The notes: a model not told the origin generated them from the sequence alone. 13,708 nt of DNA from an uncultured Verrucomicrobiales bacterium (GCA_946480965.1 CAMLMI010000098.1:1-13708), one strand, 5' to 3'. Positions 6,930 to 13,708 are shown, numbered from the stretch's first letter. Program-made: numbers and translations.

Positions 6930-7586
6930 ATGTCCACCAACCTCCTCATCGAAATCGCGCAGAATTTCCTCTGCTTCATCGTGATCATCACGTTCCACGA
7001 GGCGGCGCATGCCTACGTGGCGTGGAAGCGCGGGGACGACACGGCGCGGCTGCTCGGGCGCATCACGCTCAATCCCGTGGCGCACATGGAGCTGATCGGC
7101 ACGGTGGTGCTGCCCTTGGGAACGATGCTCATGGGAGCGGCCGGTTCCGGCATGAGCGGGTTCATGTTCGGCTGGGGCAAACCGGTTCCGTTCAATCCGG
7201 CGCGGCTCAAGAACCGGTTGCAGGACGGCATGTGGATCGCGCTGGCTGGACCCGCGATGAACCTGGTGCTGGCGGTGTTTGCCTTGGCGCTGGTGAAGGT
7301 GTTCCTGCTGGCGGGAATCCCGGACCCGGCCGAGACGCTGCTGCGGCTGGCCCAGCTCAGCATCTTCCTCGCCTACCTGAACCTGATCCCGGTGCCGCCG
7401 CTCGATGGTTCGCACGTCGCGCGCTACCTGTTCGGCATCTCCGAGCAGACGTTCCACCAGATCGCGCAGTTCGGGTTCATCATCCTCATCGTGCTGGTCA
7501 ACATCCCGGCAGTGGGCCGTTTCCTGGGGATGGCCACGGAGGAGACGTTCCGGATCTTCGCACGCGCGGTGGGATTGCCGTATTGA
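6930..7586 (+). CDS. Site-2 protease family (M50) membrane metalloprotease
   Basis: This 218-residue multi-pass protein belongs to the M50 site-2 protease family, which cleaves substrates within the membrane using zinc. The zinc-binding helix contains HEAAH (His23, Glu24, His27) in the first membrane segment (about 8-30), and the third ligand lies in NLIPVPPLDGS (151-161, Asp159). Between them are GRITLNPVAHMELIGT (43-58), GWGKPVPFNP (81-90) and GPAMN (107-111), all typical of the short YwhC-like branch without a PDZ domain. Membrane segments are also likely at about 56-72, 100-128, 138-156 and 178-195. There is no Shine-Dalgarno, and 46 bases separate it from kdsB. Its substrate is unknown; it could take part in regulated proteolysis, for example of an anti-sigma factor, but nothing ties it to the module at the start of the window. 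Confidence 0.92.
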   Translation: MSTNLLIEIAQNFLCFIVIITFHEAAHAYVAWKRGDDTARLLGRITLNPVAHMELIGTVVLPLGTMLMGAAGSGMSGFMFGWGKPVPFNPARLKNRLQDGMWIALAGPAMNLVLAVFALALVKVFLLAGIPDPAETLLRLAQLSIFLAYLNLIPVPPLDGSHVARYLFGISEQTFHQIAQFGFIILIVLVNIPAVGRFLGMATEETFRIFARAVGLPY

Positions 7587-7617
7587 GCCGCCGTTCCGGC
7601 TCTGGTTGCATCGCGCC

Positions 7618-8055
7618 GTGCCGCACGAGTTCACCATCACCCGCCGTGTCGAATTCTCCGAGACCGACATGGCCGGGATCATGCACTACTCGAATTTCTT
7701 CCGCTTCATGGAGACGGCGGAGCACGGGTTCTTCCGCTCGCTCGGCTTCTCCATCGTCACCACGCAGACCGATCCGCCCGTGGGCTGGCCGCGGGTCCAC
7801 GCGAGCTGCGACTTCAAGCAGCCGCTGCGCTTCGAGGACGAGGTGGAGGTGCGGCTGCTGGTGACGGAAAAGCGCAGCAAGTCGCTCGGCTACCAATTCC
7901 AGTTCCGCAAAGTCGGCGAACCCGCCGTGATCGCCGTGGGAAAGCTCACCGTCGTCTGTGTGGTGAAGGGCACCGACGGCAAGATGGCCGCCAGCCCGAT
8001 CCCTGCGGAACTGGCGGCGAAGATCGAGGTGGCTCCGGCGGAGCTGTTGCTTTGA
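7618..8055 (+). CDS. Acyl-CoA thioesterase, hot-dog fold (4HBT/YbgC-like)
   Basis: The 145-residue product is a single hot-dog domain of the 4-hydroxybenzoyl-CoA thioesterase/YbgC type, which hydrolyses acyl-CoA or acyl-carrier thioesters in the cytoplasm. The active-site segment is SETDMAGIMHYSNFFRFME (14-32), matching the family pattern of Asp (here Asp17), Gly and an aromatic/His-rich helix start; the long helix METAEHGFFRSLG follows. Later strands include VHASCDFKQPLRFEDEVEV (60-78). The frame is open upstream into the protease gene, but GTG at 7618 gives the normal family length; a TTG at 7606 is an alternative. It follows the protease gene by 31 bases and ends the + strand gene row, facing dapL. 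The acyl substrate cannot be read from sequence. Confidence 0.85.
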   Translation: MPHEFTITRRVEFSETDMAGIMHYSNFFRFMETAEHGFFRSLGFSIVTTQTDPPVGWPRVHASCDFKQPLRFEDEVEVRLLVTEKRSKSLGYQFQFRKVGEPAVIAVGKLTVVCVVKGTDGKMAASPIPAELAAKIEVAPAELLL

Positions 8056-8105
8056 GTGGGAGCGCGGACGGAAGCGTCTGCGTTTCGGCAATCTCCTTGC
8101 CGTTG

Positions 8106-8149
8106 AAAAAAACTCCCTCCCGCCCCGGTGGACCCAGGACGAGAGGGAG
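8106..8149 (-). terminator. Intrinsic terminator of dapL
   Basis: Read on the - strand, CTCCCTC (8149-8143) pairs with GAGGGAG (8119-8113), followed directly by seven Ts (8112-8106). The 23-base loop can form a further inner helix (CCTGG with CCGGG, one G-U pair). It starts 19 bases beyond the dapL stop. No T-run follows it on the + strand, so it does not look bidirectional for the thioesterase gene. Confidence 0.8.
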
Positions 8150-8168
8150 AACGAGAAGGATCAGCGGG

Positions 8169-9407
8169 CTACCACTTCAGCGCCTGAATCCGCTTCGCCA
8201 CTTCCTCGGCGTTGGCGCGGCTGTTGAAGGCGCTGATGCGGAAGTAGCCCTCACCCTTCGAGCCGAAGCCGGCGCCCGGGGTGATGACGACGTTGGCCTC
8301 GGTCAGGATCTTGTCGAAGGCCTGCCAGCTGCCGACACCGGCCGGGGTTTTCACCCAGATGTAAGGCGCGTTCACGCCGCCATAGACGGTGAGACCGGCC
8401 TTGGCTGCGCCTTCGCGCAGGATCTTGGCGTTGCCCATGTAGTGCTCGATGAGCGCGGCGACCTGCGCCTTGCCTTCGGGGCTGAAGAGCGCTTCCGCGC
8501 CGCGCTGCACGATGTAGGAGACACCGTTGAACTTGGTGCTCATGCGGCGGTTCCAAAGCGGATGCAGCGGCAGGAATTCGCCCTTGGCATTGGCGGCCTT
8601 GAGCGACTTGGGCACGACGGTGTAGGCGCAGCGCACTCCGGTGAAGCCGCCGTGCTTGGAGAAGCTGCGGAACTCGATGGCGCATTCCCGGGCACCGGGA
8701 ATCTCGTAGATGGAGTGCGGCACGTCCGGGGCGCTGATGTAGGCCTCGTAGGCGGCGTCGAAGAGGATGATCGCCTTGTGGGCCAGGGCGTATTTCACCC
8801 AGGCCTCCAGCTGCGCGCGGGTGGCGGCGGCGCCGGTCGGGTTGTTGGGCGAGCAGAGGTAGATGACATCGACGTGTTCGGCGGGCGGCTCGGGGATGAA
8901 ACCGTTCTCCGGGGTGCAGGGCAGATAGATGAGGCCCGCGTAGGCGCCGTTGGCGTCGGCTTCGCCGGTGTGGCCTACCATCACGTTCGTGTCCACGTAG
9001 ACGGGATACACGGGGTCGCTGATGGCCAGCTTGTTCTGGTGCCCGAGGATGTCGAGGATCGCGCCGCAGTCGCACTTGGAGCCGTCGGAGACGAAGATCT
9101 CGTCGTCGGCCACGTCGAGGCCCTTGGCGCGGAATTCGTTCTGGGCGATGGCGGTGCGGAGGAATTCGTAGCCCTGTTCCGGACCGTAGCCGCGGAAGGT
9201 GGCGCGGGTGGCCATTTCATCGACGGCCTTGTGCAGGGCCTGGACGACGGCGTTCGGCAGCGCTTCGGTGACGTCGCCGATGCCGCAGCGGATGAGGCGT
9301 TTGGCGGCGTCGGGATTGGCGTCGGTGAAGGCTTTCACGCGGCGGGCGATCTCGGGGAAGAGGTAGCCGGCCTTGAGCTTCAGGTAATTGTCGTTGAGAT
9401 GGGCCAT
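8169..9407 (-). CDS. dapL: LL-diaminopimelate aminotransferase
   Basis: DapL makes LL-diaminopimelate directly from tetrahydrodipicolinate with glutamate as amino donor, needing PLP, and so bypasses the succinylase or acetylase steps of lysine and peptidoglycan synthesis. The 412-residue protein is a fold-type I aminotransferase of normal family length: [13 protein letters not shown] (39-51), a glycine-rich [14 protein letters not shown] (71-84), [10 protein letters not shown] (106-115, contacts to the PLP phosphate), NNPTG (188-192), FDAAYEAY (216-223), the PLP lysine in [10 protein letters not shown] (Lys251) and the substrate arginine in YFRISAF (Arg390). The frame is open to an ATG at 9560, but that would read through a hairpin/U-tract; MAHLNDNY from 9407 is the usual DapL start. 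Verrucomicrobial DapL has been characterised, which fits the inferred host. It lies downstream of ftsY. Confidence 0.96.
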   Translation of the reverse strand: MAHLNDNYLKLKAGYLFPEIARRVKAFTDANPDAAKRLIRCGIGDVTEALPNAVVQALHKAVDEMATRATFRGYGPEQGYEFLRTAIAQNEFRAKGLDVADDEIFVSDGSKCDCGAILDILGHQNKLAISDPVYPVYVDTNVMVGHTGEADANGAYAGLIYLPCTPENGFIPEPPAEHVDVIYLCSPNNPTGAAATRAQLEAWVKYALAHKAIILFDAAYEAYISAPDVPHSIYEIPGARECAIEFRSFSKHGGFTGVRCAYTVVPKSLKAANAKGEFLPLHPLWNRRMSTKFNGVSYIVQRGAEALFSPEGKAQVAALIEHYMGNAKILREGAAKAGLTVYGGVNAPYIWVKTPAGVGSWQAFDKILTEANVVITPGAGFGSKGEGYFRISAFNSRANAEEVAKRIQALKW

Positions 9408-9440
9408 CGTGGTGTCCGTTGTCGGTTGGTTGTTCGCGGC

Positions 9441-9468
9441 AAAAAAGAAACGGCGGACACGCCGCCGT
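9441..9468 (-). terminator. Hairpin plus U-tract in the ftsY-dapL gap (terminator or dapL attenuator)
   Basis: On the - strand, ACGGCGG (9468-9462) and CCGCCGT (9456-9450) form a perfect seven-base-pair stem with a five-base loop, followed by TTCTTTTTT (9449-9441). It has the full form of an intrinsic terminator. It lies 171 bases after the ftsY stop but only 33 bases before the dapL start codon, so it could end ftsY transcripts or act as an attenuator in a dapL leader. Confidence 0.7.
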
Positions 9469-9551
9469 CGAAAATCAAGGTGGGATCGTAGCCGATTCCG
9501 GGAAGCGGAGGCAAGAGGGCGACTGCCGATGAGGGGAAACATCGAACTCTG

Positions 9552-9622
9552 AACATTCAACGCCGAACTCCGAATGCAGGCCGGGGCCGTCCTTCGACGT
9601 TCAGCATTGGGCGTTGGAAGTT
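9552..9622. repeat. Imperfect palindromic intergenic element downstream of ftsY
   Basis: AACATTCAACGCC (9552-9564) pairs with GGCGTTGGAAGTT (9610-9622) at 11 of 13 positions, and CCGAATGC (9570-9577) pairs with GCATTGGG (9604-9611) at seven of eight. The wider stretch 9541-9630 is built from variants of GAACnTTCAACG and TTCGACGTT. It lies 17 bases past the ftsY stop and has no U-tract, so it looks like a dispersed intergenic palindrome rather than a terminator. Confidence 0.4.
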
Positions 9623-9638
9623 CGACGTTTCCGCCGCT

Positions 9639-10565
9639 TCAACTCTCCGCGCCCTTGTCGCTGAACAGCGCCTCGGCGAACTCCTTCGCGTTGAACGGCT
9701 GGAGATCGTCCTTCTGCTCGCCCACGCCGATGAACTTCACCGGGATGCCCAGCTCCTTCTGGATGGCCACGACCATCCCGGCCTTGCTCGTGCCGTCGAG
9801 CTTGGTGATCACGAGGCCGGTGAGCGGCACGATCTTGTGGAACTCGCGCGCCTGGTTGAGCGCGTTCATGCCGGTGGTGGCGTCGAGCACGAGCAGAGTT
9901 TCATGTGGCGTGCCGGGAAGTTTCTTGGCCATCACGCGGTGAACCTTCTCCAGCTCCTTCATCAGGTTGCTCTTGGTGTGGAGTCGGCCGGCGGTATCGA
10001 CGATGAGCCACTGGGCGTTGCGGGCCTGGGCGGCGATGATGCCGTCATGGGCCACGGCCGCCGCGTCGCCGCCGTGGGCGCTGGCGATGACAGGAACGTC
10101 GAGGCGTTCGCCCCAGAGCTTGAGCTGCTCGATGGCGGCCGCGCGGAAGGTGTCGCAGGCGGCGAGGACGACGCCCTGGCCCTGCTGCTTGAAGTTGTGG
10201 GCGAGCTTGGCGCAGGTGGTCGTCTTGCCCGTGCCGTTCACGCCGACGATGGACAGCACGGTGAGGCCGTCGGGGCTGCGCTTCAGCTCGGGGCTGGAGG
10301 CGGAAAGGCTCTTCTCCACTTCGGCCACGGCGATGTCGAGGACCTGCGGGCCTTTGGAGCCCTGGGTTTCATACGACTTCTTCACCGCCGCCAGGATCTG
10401 CTGGGTCATGGCCACGCCGAGATCCGCGCCGAGCAGCACCATCTCCAGCTCCTCCATCGATTCCGCCGTCAACCGGGGCGACCGGGTGACGATGCGCTTG
10501 ATCTCGTGGACGAGCTTCTGCTGGGTCTTGAAGAGACCCTCTTTCAGGCGTTGGAAAAAACCCAT
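9639..10565 (-). CDS. ftsY: Signal recognition particle receptor FtsY
   Basis: FtsY is the membrane-associated GTPase that receives ribosome-SRP complexes and hands nascent membrane proteins to the SecYEG channel. The 308-residue protein has a helical N domain (about 1-95, with [20 protein letters not shown]) and a G domain with the P-loop GVNGTGKT (108-115), [11 protein letters not shown] (138-148), DTAGR (190-194), [10 protein letters not shown] (254-263) and the closing [13 protein letters not shown] (279-291). It lacks the long acidic A domain of E. coli FtsY, as in many bacteria; membrane contact would use the amphipathic start [12 protein letters not shown]. The frame is open to an ATG at 10622, but the added 19 residues are not family-like, so 10565 is preferred although no strong Shine-Dalgarno is seen. 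dapL lies downstream on the same strand. Confidence 0.95.
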   Translation of the reverse strand: MGFFQRLKEGLFKTQQKLVHEIKRIVTRSPRLTAESMEELEMVLLGADLGVAMTQQILAAVKKSYETQGSKGPQVLDIAVAEVEKSLSASSPELKRSPDGLTVLSIVGVNGTGKTTTCAKLAHNFKQQGQGVVLAACDTFRAAAIEQLKLWGERLDVPVIASAHGGDAAAVAHDGIIAAQARNAQWLIVDTAGRLHTKSNLMKELEKVHRVMAKKLPGTPHETLLVLDATTGMNALNQAREFHKIVPLTGLVITKLDGTSKAGMVVAIQKELGIPVKFIGVGEQKDDLQPFNAKEFAEALFSDKGAES

Positions 10566-10658
10566 GCGGCGAGGCTGCCGGGAATTCGGGGCCGAATGGA
10601 ACGGAAAACACGATGGATTCAATTGGGCACTGGAAGACGTTCCGAAAACTGAGGGAAG

Positions 10659-10720
10659 CCCCTCGCCCCGGCCCTCTCACCGTCGGATGGGGAGAGGGTG
10701 GCCGCAGGCCGGGTGAGGGG
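10659..10720. repeat. REP-like palindrome upstream of ftsY
   Basis: CCCCTCGCCCCGGCC (10659-10673) is mirrored by GGCCGGGTGAGGGG (10707-10720), with one mismatch and one extra base. Inside, CCCTCTC (10672-10678) is mirrored perfectly by GAGAGGG (10692-10698). The result is a 62-base GC-rich double hairpin. It closely resembles a widely seen class of intergenic CCCTCACCC...GGGTGAGGG palindromes, and a T-rich tail is missing, so it is called a repeat rather than a terminator. It lies 94 bases upstream of the ftsY start. Confidence 0.7.
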
Positions 10721-10781
10721 TTTGTCTCCGTTCAACCCGTCTGCCTTTGCGGTTGGTGTCAGGACGCGAGGAAATGCACGC

Positions 10782-11020
10782 AGGGTTGACGCATCAAAAA
10801 GTCGCGGCCGGGCCGTCAAGGTAGGGCGACGGCTCCGGCCGAGCCGCCGGAGGACGCTCCACAGGAGAGAATGCTCCACTGGCGACTCCGGGGAGGTGGA
10901 ACGTTTCGGAGTCGCCCGTGTGGCCCGAGGGCAATGCAGTTCGCCCCAAGGCGGCTCGTCGGGAGCCTTCGCCCTACCCCCATCTTCGCTGGACCCGGCG
11001 GCGTTTGATGCGTCGGCCCT
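10782..11020. mobile_element. MITE-like element with terminal inverted repeats and 11-base flanking direct repeats
   Basis: The outer ends mirror each other: AGGGttGACGCATCAAA (10782-10798) against the complement of 11004-11020, 15 of 17 matches. A second inner pair, 10820-10848 against 10950-10978, matches at 26 of 29 positions. The spacer between them is also partly mirrored (CGCnGCCGGG). Each inner arm carries its own small hairpin (GGCTC...GAGCC). The 239-base unit is flanked by identical GGAAATGCACG at 10770-10780 and 11021-11031, immediately outside the right end and one base outside the left end, which reads as a target-site duplication. No transposase is encoded, so it would need help from an autonomous relative elsewhere. 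An alternative is a non-mobile structured RNA or cruciform, but the direct repeat favours insertion. Confidence 0.72.
10881..10916. repeat. Central perfect hairpin inside the MITE-like element
   Basis: GGCGACTCCG (10881-10890) and CGGAGTCGCC (10907-10916) form a perfect ten-base-pair stem around a 16-base loop, close to the middle of the MITE-like element. There is no U-tract on either side. With the two small hairpins in the inner arms it gives the element a three-hairpin shape. Confidence 0.75.
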
Positions 11021-11040
11021 GGAAATGCACGGACCGCCCC

Positions 11041-11066
11041 TTGCATAATTGATACGTGTGCATACT
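11041..11066 (+). promoter_or_regulatory. AT-rich promoter-like stretch upstream of the flavoprotein pair
   Basis: This is the only AT-rich stretch in the 573-base gap. It holds TTGCAT (11041-11046) and CATACT (11061-11066) only 14 bases apart, short for a sigma-70 pair, and an imperfect direct repeat TGCATAAT / TGCATACT (11042-11049, 11059-11066). It lies 73 bases before the first flavoprotein gene and starts just after the right flank of the MITE-like element. A promoter or regulator site is plausible by position only. Confidence 0.25.
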
Positions 11067-11138
11067 TTCGGGGCGTTCAACCGGGAAACGCTGCGGCAGT
11101 GACGCCGCGCCGATTGCCTCCCGGCCGATGCAGAGCCT

Positions 11139-12419
11139 ATGGAAAAGCAATACGACGTCCTCATCATCGGAGCCGGTCCCGCCGGCAGCTCGGCCGCCGC
11201 CCTCCTCGCCGAAATGGGCCATTCGGTCCTCGTGCTCGAACGCGAGAAGTTCCCCCGCTACCACATCGGCGAGTCGCTCATCCCCTTCAACTACGGTCCG
11301 CTGGAGCGCCTCGGCCTGATCGACCGGCTGCGGAAGTCCCATTTCATCAAGAAATACTCCGTCCAGTTCGTCGCCCCCAGCGGCCGCCAATCCCAGCCCT
11401 TCTACTTCAACACCCGCTACAACGAGGACATTTCCCAGACCTGGCAGGTGCTCCGGTCGGAGTTCGACCAGATGCTGCTCGACCACGCCCGCAGCAAGGG
11501 CGCCGAGGCGATCGAACAGTTCGCCGTCGAGGATCTCCTCATGGACGGCGACACCATCGTCGGCGCCAAGGGCCGGGACCACGCCGGCCAGCCGCGCCAA
11601 TTCCGCGCGAAGATGACCCTCGACTGCACCGGCAAGGAGTCCTTCGCCGCCGTGAAATACAACTGGCGCCGCAAGGACCCGAAGCTGAACAAGGTCGCCG
11701 TCTGGACCTACTACGAGGGAGCCAAGCGCGATGGCGGCCGCGATGAAGGCGCCACCACCGTGGCCTTCATCCCGGACAAGGGCTGGTTCTGGTATATCCC
11801 CCAGCACAACGACCGCGTCAGCGTCGGCGTCGTGGCCGAGGGCAAATACCTGGCGCGCGACGGCGTGAAGGACCCCAAGGCGATGTTCGACCGCGAGGTG
11901 GAGAACAACCTCTGGATCAAGGAATACCTCTCCCAGGGCAAAAGCACCGGCGAATACTGGATCACGAGCGAATACACCTTCCGCTCCGAATACTGCGCCC
12001 GGAACGGCCTGCTCCTGTTGGGCGATGCCTTCGGGTTCCTCGACCCCGTCTTCTCCTCCGGTGTGATGCTGGCCTTGAAGAGCGGATCCCTCGCCGCCGA
12101 CGCCGTCCACGCCGCGCTGGAGGCCGACGACGTGTCGGCCGAGCGCTTCACCGGCTACGGCGAGGCCATGACCCAGGGCATCGAGAACATGCGCAAGCTG
12201 GTCTATGCTTTCTACGATCCTGCGATCACCTTCCGCACCGTCACCGACAAATACCCTGAGGCGAAGGACCACATCACCGACTGCCTCTCCGGCGACGTGA
12301 ACAAGGACTTCAGCGAGCTCTTTAGCCGTTTCGCCGAATTCACCGACGTGCCCAAACCGTTGCCGTATGGCCGGCCAATGCCGTCGAAGAATCCGCTTTT
12401 AACCGCGCAGGCCGCCTAG
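11139..12419 (+). CDS. FAD-dependent oxidoreductase, flavin-halogenase-like (first of tandem pair)
   Basis: The 426-residue product is a p-hydroxybenzoate-hydroxylase-fold flavoprotein. It has an N-terminal FAD site GAGPAGSSAA (11-20), the acidic end of beta-2 in LVLEREKFPR (Glu34), HIGESLIP (42-49) and the second FAD motif LLGDAFGFLDPVFSSGV (293-309). GWFWYIP (215-221) matches the GWxWxIP motif of flavin-dependent halogenases, and KSHFIKKYSVQF (66-77) stands where halogenases carry the catalytic lysine (Lys71 or Lys72). Geranylgeranyl-reductase-like enzymes share much of this layout, so halogenation is only one possibility. No membrane segment or signal peptide is seen. The start at 11139 gives the normal Rossmann start. 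It is followed after 45 bases by a close paralogue and probably forms an operon with it. Confidence 0.88.
   Translation: MEKQYDVLIIGAGPAGSSAAALLAEMGHSVLVLEREKFPRYHIGESLIPFNYGPLERLGLIDRLRKSHFIKKYSVQFVAPSGRQSQPFYFNTRYNEDISQTWQVLRSEFDQMLLDHARSKGAEAIEQFAVEDLLMDGDTIVGAKGRDHAGQPRQFRAKMTLDCTGKESFAAVKYNWRRKDPKLNKVAVWTYYEGAKRDGGRDEGATTVAFIPDKGWFWYIPQHNDRVSVGVVAEGKYLARDGVKDPKAMFDREVENNLWIKEYLSQGKSTGEYWITSEYTFRSEYCARNGLLLLGDAFGFLDPVFSSGVMLALKSGSLAADAVHAALEADDVSAERFTGYGEAMTQGIENMRKLVYAFYDPAITFRTVTDKYPEAKDHITDCLSGDVNKDFSELFSRFAEFTDVPKPLPYGRPMPSKNPLLTAQAA
11818..11923 (+). repeat. 106-base near-identical tract shared with the second flavoprotein gene
   Basis: 11818-11923 and 13144-13249 differ at one base (GAC/GAT codon for the same Asp), whereas the stretches on either side differ at roughly one base in five. 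The tract covers SVGVVAEGKYLARDGVKDPK and the following DREVENNLWIK. Identity at synonymous positions points to recent gene conversion between the tandem copies. Confidence 0.85.
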
Positions 12420-12464
12420 TTCCCTCGTGGCCGTGAAACGCGCGCCGCACTCCGAAAATCGTCC

Positions 12465-13708
12465 ATGAAGACCCACTACGAAGTTGTTGTCATCGGGGCT
12501 GGCCCGGCCGGTTCCACCGCCGCCGCGCTCCTCGCGGAAAAAGGCCACTCGGTGCTCATCCTGGAGCGCGAGAAGTTCCCCCGCTACCACATCGGGGAAT
12601 CGCTCCTGCCCTTCAATTTCTACCCGCTCCAGCGCCTCGGCTTGGACAAGCAGCTTCGCAAGTCCCACTTCGTCAAAAAATACTCCGTCCAGTTCGTCTC
12701 CCCCAGCGGCCGGGCGTCGCATCCCTTCAACTTCGGCTCCCGCTACAACGAGGACGTCGCCCAGACCTGGCAGGTGTTGCGCTCCGAGTTCGACCAGATC
12801 CTGATGGACAACGCCAAGTCCAAGGGCGCGGAGGTCGAAGAGCAATTCACCGTGCAGGACCTGCTGTTCGAGGGCGAAACCGTCGTCGGCGTGAAGGGTG
12901 TGGACAAGGACGGCAAGGTCCGCGAGATCCGCGCGAAGATGACGCTGGATTGCTCCGGCAAGGAATCCTTCTCCGCCGCCAAGTTCAACTGGCGCCGCCG
13001 TGATCCCAAGCTCAGCAAGGTCGCCGTCTGGACCTACTACAAGGGCGCGAAGCGCGGGCCCGGCCTCGAAGCCGGCGCCACCACCGTCGCGTTCCTGCCC
13101 GGCAAGGGCTGGTTCTGGCACATCCCGTTGCATGACGACCTCCTCAGCGTCGGCGTCGTGGCCGAGGGCAAATACCTGGCGCGCGACGGCGTGAAGGATC
13201 CCAAGGCGATGTTCGACCGCGAGGTGGAGAACAACCTCTGGATCAAGGACAGCCTCTCCACCGGCCAGAGCACCGGCGAATACCGCATCACCAACGAATA
13301 CACCTTCCGCTCCGAATACTGCGGCCGCGACGGCCTGTTGCTCATGGGCGACGCCTTCGGCTTCATCGACCCGTGCTTCTCCTCCGGCGTCATGCTCGCG
13401 CTCAAGTGCGGCATGTTCGGCGCGGACGCGGTGCACGAAGCGCTGGTCGCGGGCGACGTCTCCGCCAGCCGCTTCACCGACTACAGCGAGAAGATCCGCC
13501 AGGGCATGGAGAACATGCGCAAGCTGATCTACGCCTTCTACGATCCGAACGTCTCCTTCCGCACCGTCACCGACAAATACGCCAACGCCCAAGGCGACAT
13601 CACCGACTGCCTCTCCGGCGACGTGAACAAGGACTTCTCCCAGCTCTTCAGCCAATTCGCCGAGATCACCGACGTGCCCGAACCGCTGCCCTACGGCCGG
13701 CCGATGCC
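12465..13708 (+). CDS. FAD-dependent oxidoreductase, flavin-halogenase-like (second of pair, cut by window end)
   Basis: This copy starts at ATG 12465 (MKTHYEVVVIGAGPAGSTAA) and is open through the last base of the window; 414 complete codons are visible and about a dozen are probably missing. It aligns with the first copy without a net gap, at about 75% identity in the first 100 residues. All key motifs are kept: GAGPAG (11-16), Glu34, HIGESLLP (42-49), Lys71/Lys72 in FVKKYSVQF, GWFWHIP (215-221) and LMGDAFGFIDPCFSSGV (293-309). Differences include Cys304 and Cys315 near the second FAD motif, where the first copy has Val and Ser, and changes in the 80-95 region and around 131-157. Both copies therefore look functional and possibly have different substrates. 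No Shine-Dalgarno is seen before the start. Tandem duplication is clear; the reaction is inferred from family only. Confidence 0.88.
   Translation, partial: MKTHYEVVVIGAGPAGSTAAALLAEKGHSVLILEREKFPRYHIGESLLPFNFYPLQRLGLDKQLRKSHFVKKYSVQFVSPSGRASHPFNFGSRYNEDVAQTWQVLRSEFDQILMDNAKSKGAEVEEQFTVQDLLFEGETVVGVKGVDKDGKVREIRAKMTLDCSGKESFSAAKFNWRRRDPKLSKVAVWTYYKGAKRGPGLEAGATTVAFLPGKGWFWHIPLHDDLLSVGVVAEGKYLARDGVKDPKAMFDREVENNLWIKDSLSTGQSTGEYRITNEYTFRSEYCGRDGLLLMGDAFGFIDPCFSSGVMLALKCGMFGADAVHEALVAGDVSASRFTDYSEKIRQGMENMRKLIYAFYDPNVSFRTVTDKYANAQGDITDCLSGDVNKDFSQLFSQFAEITDVPEPLPYGRPM

Noticed and set aside
6911..7864. 317-residue open frame overlapping the protease and thioesterase genes
   Set aside because: Out of frame with both; its Arg/Gly/Ala-rich product has no motif, while the other two frames show catalytic signatures.
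8052..9491. 479-residue open frame on the + strand opposite dapL
   Set aside because: It is the antisense shadow of dapL in GC-rich DNA; the protein is low-complexity Gly/Val/Ala-rich, while dapL has every family motif on the other strand.
10619..11167. Several open frames of 76-182 residues in the gap between ftsY and the first flavoprotein
   Set aside because: They run across the REP-like and MITE-like palindromes on both strands and have Arg/Pro/Ser-rich, featureless translations.
10974..13655. Two similar open frames of 432 and 418 residues on the - strand (10974-12272 and 12399-13655)
   Set aside because: They resemble each other only because they lie antisense to the two paralogous flavoprotein genes; no family features.

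Overview
The window most likely comes from a GC-rich member of the Verrucomicrobiota. Three things point that way. One is a pseudopilin-type protein with the [17 protein letters not shown] leader and a C-terminal H-X9-DG motif, a protein type abundant in this and related phyla. The second is an LL-diaminopimelate aminotransferase (DapL), a lysine/peptidoglycan route known from verrucomicrobia and chlamydiae. The third is a large secreted Ig-like protein with a small C-terminal beta domain ending in YRV. Lipopolysaccharide core genes (gmhB-like, kdsB) indicate a Gram-negative envelope. No rRNA, tRNA or CRISPR array was seen.

Layout. (1) 1-1522, + strand: a small protein possibly cut by the window edge, an ECF sigma factor, and an overlapping single-pass membrane protein that is probably its anti-sigma partner. 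(2) 1733-4700, +: a pseudopilin-like protein followed 33 bases later by a 689-residue secreted multidomain protein, closed by a strong intrinsic terminator at 4667-4700. (3) 4733-8055, +: a tight gene row: a GmhB-like HAD phosphatase, an ABC-type ATPase, kdsB (CMP-Kdo synthetase), an M50 site-2-protease-type membrane protein and a hot-dog thioesterase. The heptose and Kdo genes suggest an LPS inner-core theme; the role of the ATPase in it is unclear. (4) 8106-10565, - strand: ftsY followed by dapL, each with a hairpin/U-tract signal downstream; the one after ftsY lies inside the dapL leader. (5) 10566-11138: 573 bases without a credible gene, holding a REP-like palindrome and a 239-base MITE-like element with terminal inverted repeats and an 11-base flanking direct repeat. 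(6) 11139-13708, +: two tandem, about 75% identical FAD-dependent oxidoreductases with flavin-halogenase-like motifs; the second is cut by the window end.

The most unusual observations are the MITE-like element with its apparent target-site duplication, the 106-base near-identical tract shared by the two flavoproteins (a gene-conversion signature), the GmhB-like phosphatase that lacks the cysteine/histidine zinc loop, and the hairpin/U-tract in the dapL leader. I did not find a clear new defence or biosynthetic system. The tandem halogenase-like flavoproteins are the best candidates for undescribed chemistry, but their substrates cannot be read from the sequence.
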